This document shows, one piece after another, positions 50,395 to 53,568 of a DNA stretch of 53,568 nt. The number at the start of each line of letters is the position of its first letter. Position 1 is the first letter of the stretch. A program made the translations under genes and the position numbers. The stretch is taken from the NCBI GenBank assembly GCA_009838765.1, contig VXQX01000064.1, positions 15,577 through 69,144 on the forward strand, given 5' to 3'. This DNA is from Gemmatimonadales bacterium. Lineage in GTDB: Bacteria; Gemmatimonadota; Gemmatimonadetes; Palauibacterales; Palauibacteraceae. A model generated the notes under the pieces. The model was not told where the DNA came from. It searched no databases and saw only the letters and a list, made by a program, of their open reading frames with translations.

Positions 50395-53300
50395 TCAGTC
50401 GCGCGCAGTCCCGACGTCTACCCGCGGGAGTCCGGCACTCTCGAGCCGCCGGTTCAGGCGGGACAGGTCGTCGCTGAGCATCCGCTGCAGGGTCCGCAGG
50501 TGTTCGTCCAGCTCCGCGGACAGCTCGTTGAAGACCGCCTCGTACGCGTCGGCCGGGGTGCCGTCTCCCCGTTCCAGGTGGCTGCGCAGACCGGTCAGGC
50601 GGTCGTTGAGCTTGATCGGGAAGGCGATCTTGTCCTTCGGGCTCTGGTTCCGGAGCTGGTAGAGTTCTCCCGCGACCGCCTCGATCCCCGCCGCGAAGGC
50701 GGTTGCCTCCTCCCGGAGGGCGTCGTCTTCGATGTCCGCGATGATCGCGTCGATCCGGGCGAGGAGGTCACGCGCCAGGATGACACTCTCGTTGGCCCGG
50801 CTCTCGGCATCGCCGATCGCCATCGCGAGGTGGAACTGATCGGTGAAGGCGGCGGCGGGGACGTTCCCGAGTCTCGGGTCGCGGCGCACGTCGAAGGCCT
50901 CCTCGCGCGTCGTTCCGTGGACCGTCAACTGCGCCAGGTAGCGCCCCGGCGGCGCCCACGGTCCCAGCGCGGGATTGCCGCCCTCGAGGACGATCCCGGG
51001 GAAGGTGACCGCGCCCGGGTAGCGGAGGTCCCAGCGGATCCGGTGGGTGCCCCCGCGCACCGTTTCGTCGACGAGGGTGCGGACGGGTTCGCCCTCGCCC
51101 GTCAGGATGTCGAGCCGCACGTGGGCCTCCGGCGCGCTCACGCGGAAGTCGATGACCGCGGGGATCGATCGCCGAACCGCGTCGGCCGGGGAGAAGAGGT
51201 GTGCGTCGGCGGTCGCGACATCCGCCCGCAGTTGCCGAAGCGTCTCGATGTCGTCGAGGACCCAGAAGGAGCGGCCGTGCGTGCTGATCACGAGATCGCG
51301 CTCCTCCACCGAGATCCCCGTGACGGGCGTATCCGGAAGTCGTAACGACAGATCGCTCCAACTCGAGCCGCCGTCGAAGGAGGCGAAGACGCCGTGCTCG
51401 GTGCCCGCGTACAGGAGCCCGGCGCGCTCCGGATCCTCCCGGATGACGCGCACGAAGGCGCCATCGGGAATGCCGTCGCCGATCCGGGTCCAGCTCCGGC
51501 CGTAGTCATCGGTCTTCCACGCGTACGGCGCCCGGTCGTCCATCTCGTACCGGATCCCGGCCACGTGCGCGCCGGCGGGATGGTGCGGAGACACCTCCAC
51601 GGTCATGACGCGCGTGTGCGGGGGCATGTCGGGCGGCGTGACGTCGCGCCAGTTGCCGCCGCCATCGCGCGACACGTGCACGAGACCGTCGTCGGATCCC
51701 GTCCAGATCGTCTCCGGCTCGTGCGGTGATAGCCCGATCGAGTAGAGCGTGCCGTAGATTTCGGGCCCGTCTTGATCCTTGACGATGGGGCCACCGGAGT
51801 CGTCCAGCGTTTCCGGTTCGGCGCGAGTCAGATCCGGGCTGATCTTCGCCCACGACTCACCCTCGTCGACGGACCTCCACAGGTGCTGCGATCCGACGTG
51901 CAGCGCGTGAGGCGCCAGCGGCGACACCGCGATGGGATAGGTCCAGTTCCAGCGCTCGGGCATGTCCCGCGCGGGCTCGCCCATGACGATGCGGGGCCAC
52001 GGCTGGATGTCCGCGGCGGCACCGGTCTCCCGATCGTAGCGGGTGAGCGTGTTCGTCGCGCCCGCGTAGAAGATGTCGGGGTCGGCGGGGTGCGGTGCGA
52101 TGTAGCCGCTCTCGCCTCCGCCCACCGGGTACATCCACTCGGCGCTTGGGCTCGCGGGATCCCGCAGGTGCGCCCACTCGGACGACACGCACACGGTGGT
52201 GTTGTCCTGCTGCGCGCCGCACACGTGGTAGGGGAAATCCGCGGTCGTCGCGAGGCGGTAGATCTGGGCCGTGGGATACCGCATCGAGGTCCACGTACGA
52301 CCCCCGTTCACCGTGACGACGCCACCCCCGTCGTTGCCGTTGACCATGCGCAGGGGATTCGCGGGATCGATCCACAGGTCGTGGTGGTCGACGTGGGTCT
52401 CGGGCACGCTCTCGAGCGTCCGGCCGCCGTCGGTCGAGCGCATGAGCCGGAAGTTGAGGATGTAGAGCGTGTTCCGGTCGACGGGGTCCGCCACCAGGCG
52501 CTGGAAGTAGAAGGCGCGCTGCCAGATGTCGCGGTGGCCGTTGACGAATTCCCACGTCCGGCCGCCATCGTCGGACCGGTACAGCCCGCCCTGCTCGGCC
52601 TCGAGGTTGGCCCACACCCGATCCGGGTCCGTCCCGGACACGGCGACCGTGATCTTGCCGAGCACGCCGGCCGGGAGGCCCGGGTTGCGCGTGAGTTCGG
52701 TCCACGTGTCGCCGCCATCGGTGGACTTGAAGATCCCCGATCCCTCGCCGCCGCTCCACAGGCGCCACGGCTTCCGGTACACCTGCCACAGCGTCGCGTA
52801 CAGGACGTCCGGATCGCTCGGATCCATGACGAGATCGACGGCGCCCGTGCGCTCGTCGCGGAAGAGGACCTTCGCCCACGTCTTGCCTCCATCGGCCGTC
52901 CGGAAGACGCCGCGCTCCGGGTTGGGTCCGAAGGGATGGCCGAGGGCCGCCACGTAGGCGCGGTCCGGGTCGGTCGGGTGGATGCGGATGCGTCCGATCG
53001 CATGGGTGTCGGCGAGGCCGAGGTGCCGCCAGCTCTTCCCGGCATCGTCCGAGCGGTAGACGCCGTCGCCCTGGAGGACGTTGGCGCGGAGCTGCACCTC
53101 GCCCATGCCGATGTAGACGATGTCCGGGTTGGACGGGGCCATCGCGACCGCGCCGACCGAGGCGCTCCCGACCTGTCCATCGGTTACGGGCATCCACGTC
53201 GTCCCGCCATCGGTCGTCTTGAACAGCCCTCCGCCCGTGGCGCCGAAGTAGTACTCGAACGGCCGCTCGGCGTGGCCCGCCACGGCGATGGAGCGCCCGC

Positions 53301-53478
53301 CCCGGTCCGGTCCGATGGGGCGCCACTCCATGGGAGGCAGGAGCGAGACGTAGTCCTGGGCTCCGAGTCCGGCCGGCAGCGCGGCCGACGACAGCGAAGC
53401 CAACGCTGCGAGCGCGAGGAACGGCGCTCGGACTCGCTGCAGGCGCGAGACGACCGGCGGGCGAATGCTGTCGTACAT
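50395..53478 (-). CDS. large secreted sortilin/VPS10-like beta-propeller protein
   Basis: A 1027-residue exported protein. The ATG at 53478 gives a signal peptide ending GLGAQDY. More than ten Asp-box motifs recur (FKTTDGGTTW, YRSDDAGKSW, FRTADGGKTW, FKSTDGGDTW, YRSDDGGRTW, WRSVDEGESW, WKTDDYGRSW), giving two stacked propellers over about residues 45-720, like VPS10/sortilin and YCF48-type proteins. Residues about 760-850 look like an FlgD/immunoglobulin-type domain (VRLDILTGEGEPVRTLVDET), and the last 150 are helical, possibly coiled-coil. Such proteins are often annotated as glycosyl hydrolases without proof. Multi-copy families of them are common in Gemmatimonadota-like genomes. Role is likely binding or processing of polymers outside the cell. 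Confidence 0.82.
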   Translation of the reverse strand: MYDSIRPPVVSRLQRVRAPFLALAALASLSSAALPAGLGAQDYVSLLPPMEWRPIGPDRGGRSIAVAGHAERPFEYYFGATGGGLFKTTDGGTTWMPVTDGQVGSASVGAVAMAPSNPDIVYIGMGEVQLRANVLQGDGVYRSDDAGKSWRHLGLADTHAIGRIRIHPTDPDRAYVAALGHPFGPNPERGVFRTADGGKTWAKVLFRDERTGAVDLVMDPSDPDVLYATLWQVYRKPWRLWSGGEGSGIFKSTDGGDTWTELTRNPGLPAGVLGKITVAVSGTDPDRVWANLEAEQGGLYRSDDGGRTWEFVNGHRDIWQRAFYFQRLVADPVDRNTLYILNFRLMRSTDGGRTLESVPETHVDHHDLWIDPANPLRMVNGNDGGGVVTVNGGRTWTSMRYPTAQIYRLATTADFPYHVCGAQQDNTTVCVSSEWAHLRDPASPSAEWMYPVGGGESGYIAPHPADPDIFYAGATNTLTRYDRETGAAADIQPWPRIVMGEPARDMPERWNWTYPIAVSPLAPHALHVGSQHLWRSVDEGESWAKISPDLTRAEPETLDDSGGPIVKDQDGPEIYGTLYSIGLSPHEPETIWTGSDDGLVHVSRDGGGNWRDVTPPDMPPHTRVMTVEVSPHHPAGAHVAGIRYEMDDRAPYAWKTDDYGRSWTRIGDGIPDGAFVRVIREDPERAGLLYAGTEHGVFASFDGGSSWSDLSLRLPDTPVTGISVEERDLVISTHGRSFWVLDDIETLRQLRADVATADAHLFSPADAVRRSIPAVIDFRVSAPEAHVRLDILTGEGEPVRTLVDETVRGGTHRIRWDLRYPGAVTFPGIVLEGGNPALGPWAPPGRYLAQLTVHGTTREEAFDVRRDPRLGNVPAAAFTDQFHLAMAIGDAESRANESVILARDLLARIDAIIADIEDDALREEATAFAAGIEAVAGELYQLRNQSPKDKIAFPIKLNDRLTGLRSHLERGDGTPADAYEAVFNELSAELDEHLRTLQRMLSDDLSRLNRRLESAGLPRVDVGTARD

Positions 53479-53568
53479 GCTGCCTCCGAAGCCGAAGGGT
53501 TGAGTCCGGACCACTAGCTGTAGATGCCAGGGACGTTGTTGACCCTTGCCCCGACGAGTTGTTGCAGG

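Noticed and set aside
1-53568. Search for tRNA, rRNA, prophage, integrase and transposase genes
   Set aside because: None recognised on either strand.

Overview
The window is about 53.6 kb of very GC-rich bacterial chromosome in which long open frames on the non-coding strand are common artefacts of codon bias. Gene content fits an aerobic, heterotrophic Gemmatimonadota-like bacterium: secreted Asp-box/sortilin-type beta-propeller proteins, a 6-bladed propeller lipoprotein, TonB-dependent receptors, PadR plus prefix-domain membrane protein pairs, tandem Tat-exported YtcJ-type amidohydrolases, and an rng-rplU-rpmA cluster. The phylum is an inference from gene style; there is no rRNA in the window. 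I recognise 47 intact protein genes, one broken toxin gene, and no tRNA, rRNA, CRISPR array, prophage or insertion sequence.

Layout. 22-4745 (minus): a TRAP transporter operon (small permease, large permease, binding protein) with an unusual NCS2-fold permease carrying a soluble C-terminal extension placed between the large permease and the binding protein. 4884-8319 (minus): a probable zinc regulon of three single genes, a ZnuD-like TonB receptor, a Zur-type Fur-family repressor and a DUF169 protein, each preceded by a copy of the same AT-rich Fur/Zur-type box. 8552-15101: a TipA-like MerR regulator, a secreted Asp-box lipoprotein, a HEAT-repeat/Hsp70-like gene pair and a TonB-like energy transducer. 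15313-20265: a flavin reductase bracketed by inverted palindromic repeats, a rhodanese, a VOC/ankyrin pair, and a PadR/HAAS/AraC-like regulatory operon.

20515-27042 (plus): a tightly overlapped operon of propeller lipoprotein, DAACS-family symporter (predicted for neutral amino acids), class V aminotransferase, Tat-exported amidase and L-threonine aldolase, which reads as an amino-acid/amide uptake and breakdown unit. 28284-33009 (plus): an acyl-CoA catabolic operon (B12-binding mutase subunit, biotin-dependent carboxyltransferase, split AtuA protein, enoyl-CoA hydratase). An acyl-CoA dehydrogenase (39342) and a second crotonase (43356) lie further along and could feed the same chemistry. 34003-39058 holds a minimal RecQ helicase and a TonB-receptor/anti-sigma/ECF-sigma group.

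40740-43211 is the housekeeping rng-rplU-rpmA cluster; its L21 carries a long Ala/Pro linker and what looks like an E3-binding (peripheral subunit-binding) domain of 2-oxoacid dehydrogenase E2 enzymes, the most unusual protein architecture in the window. 44179-49673 holds two tandem Tat-lipoprotein amidohydrolases, a secreted cupin and a Tat-exported class V aminotransferase. The window closes with a decayed VapBC module and a 1027-residue secreted sortilin-like propeller protein. Several short tandem duplications (12-19 bp) sit at gene ends, and a 16-bp perfect palindrome occurs at three sites plus one degenerate copy.
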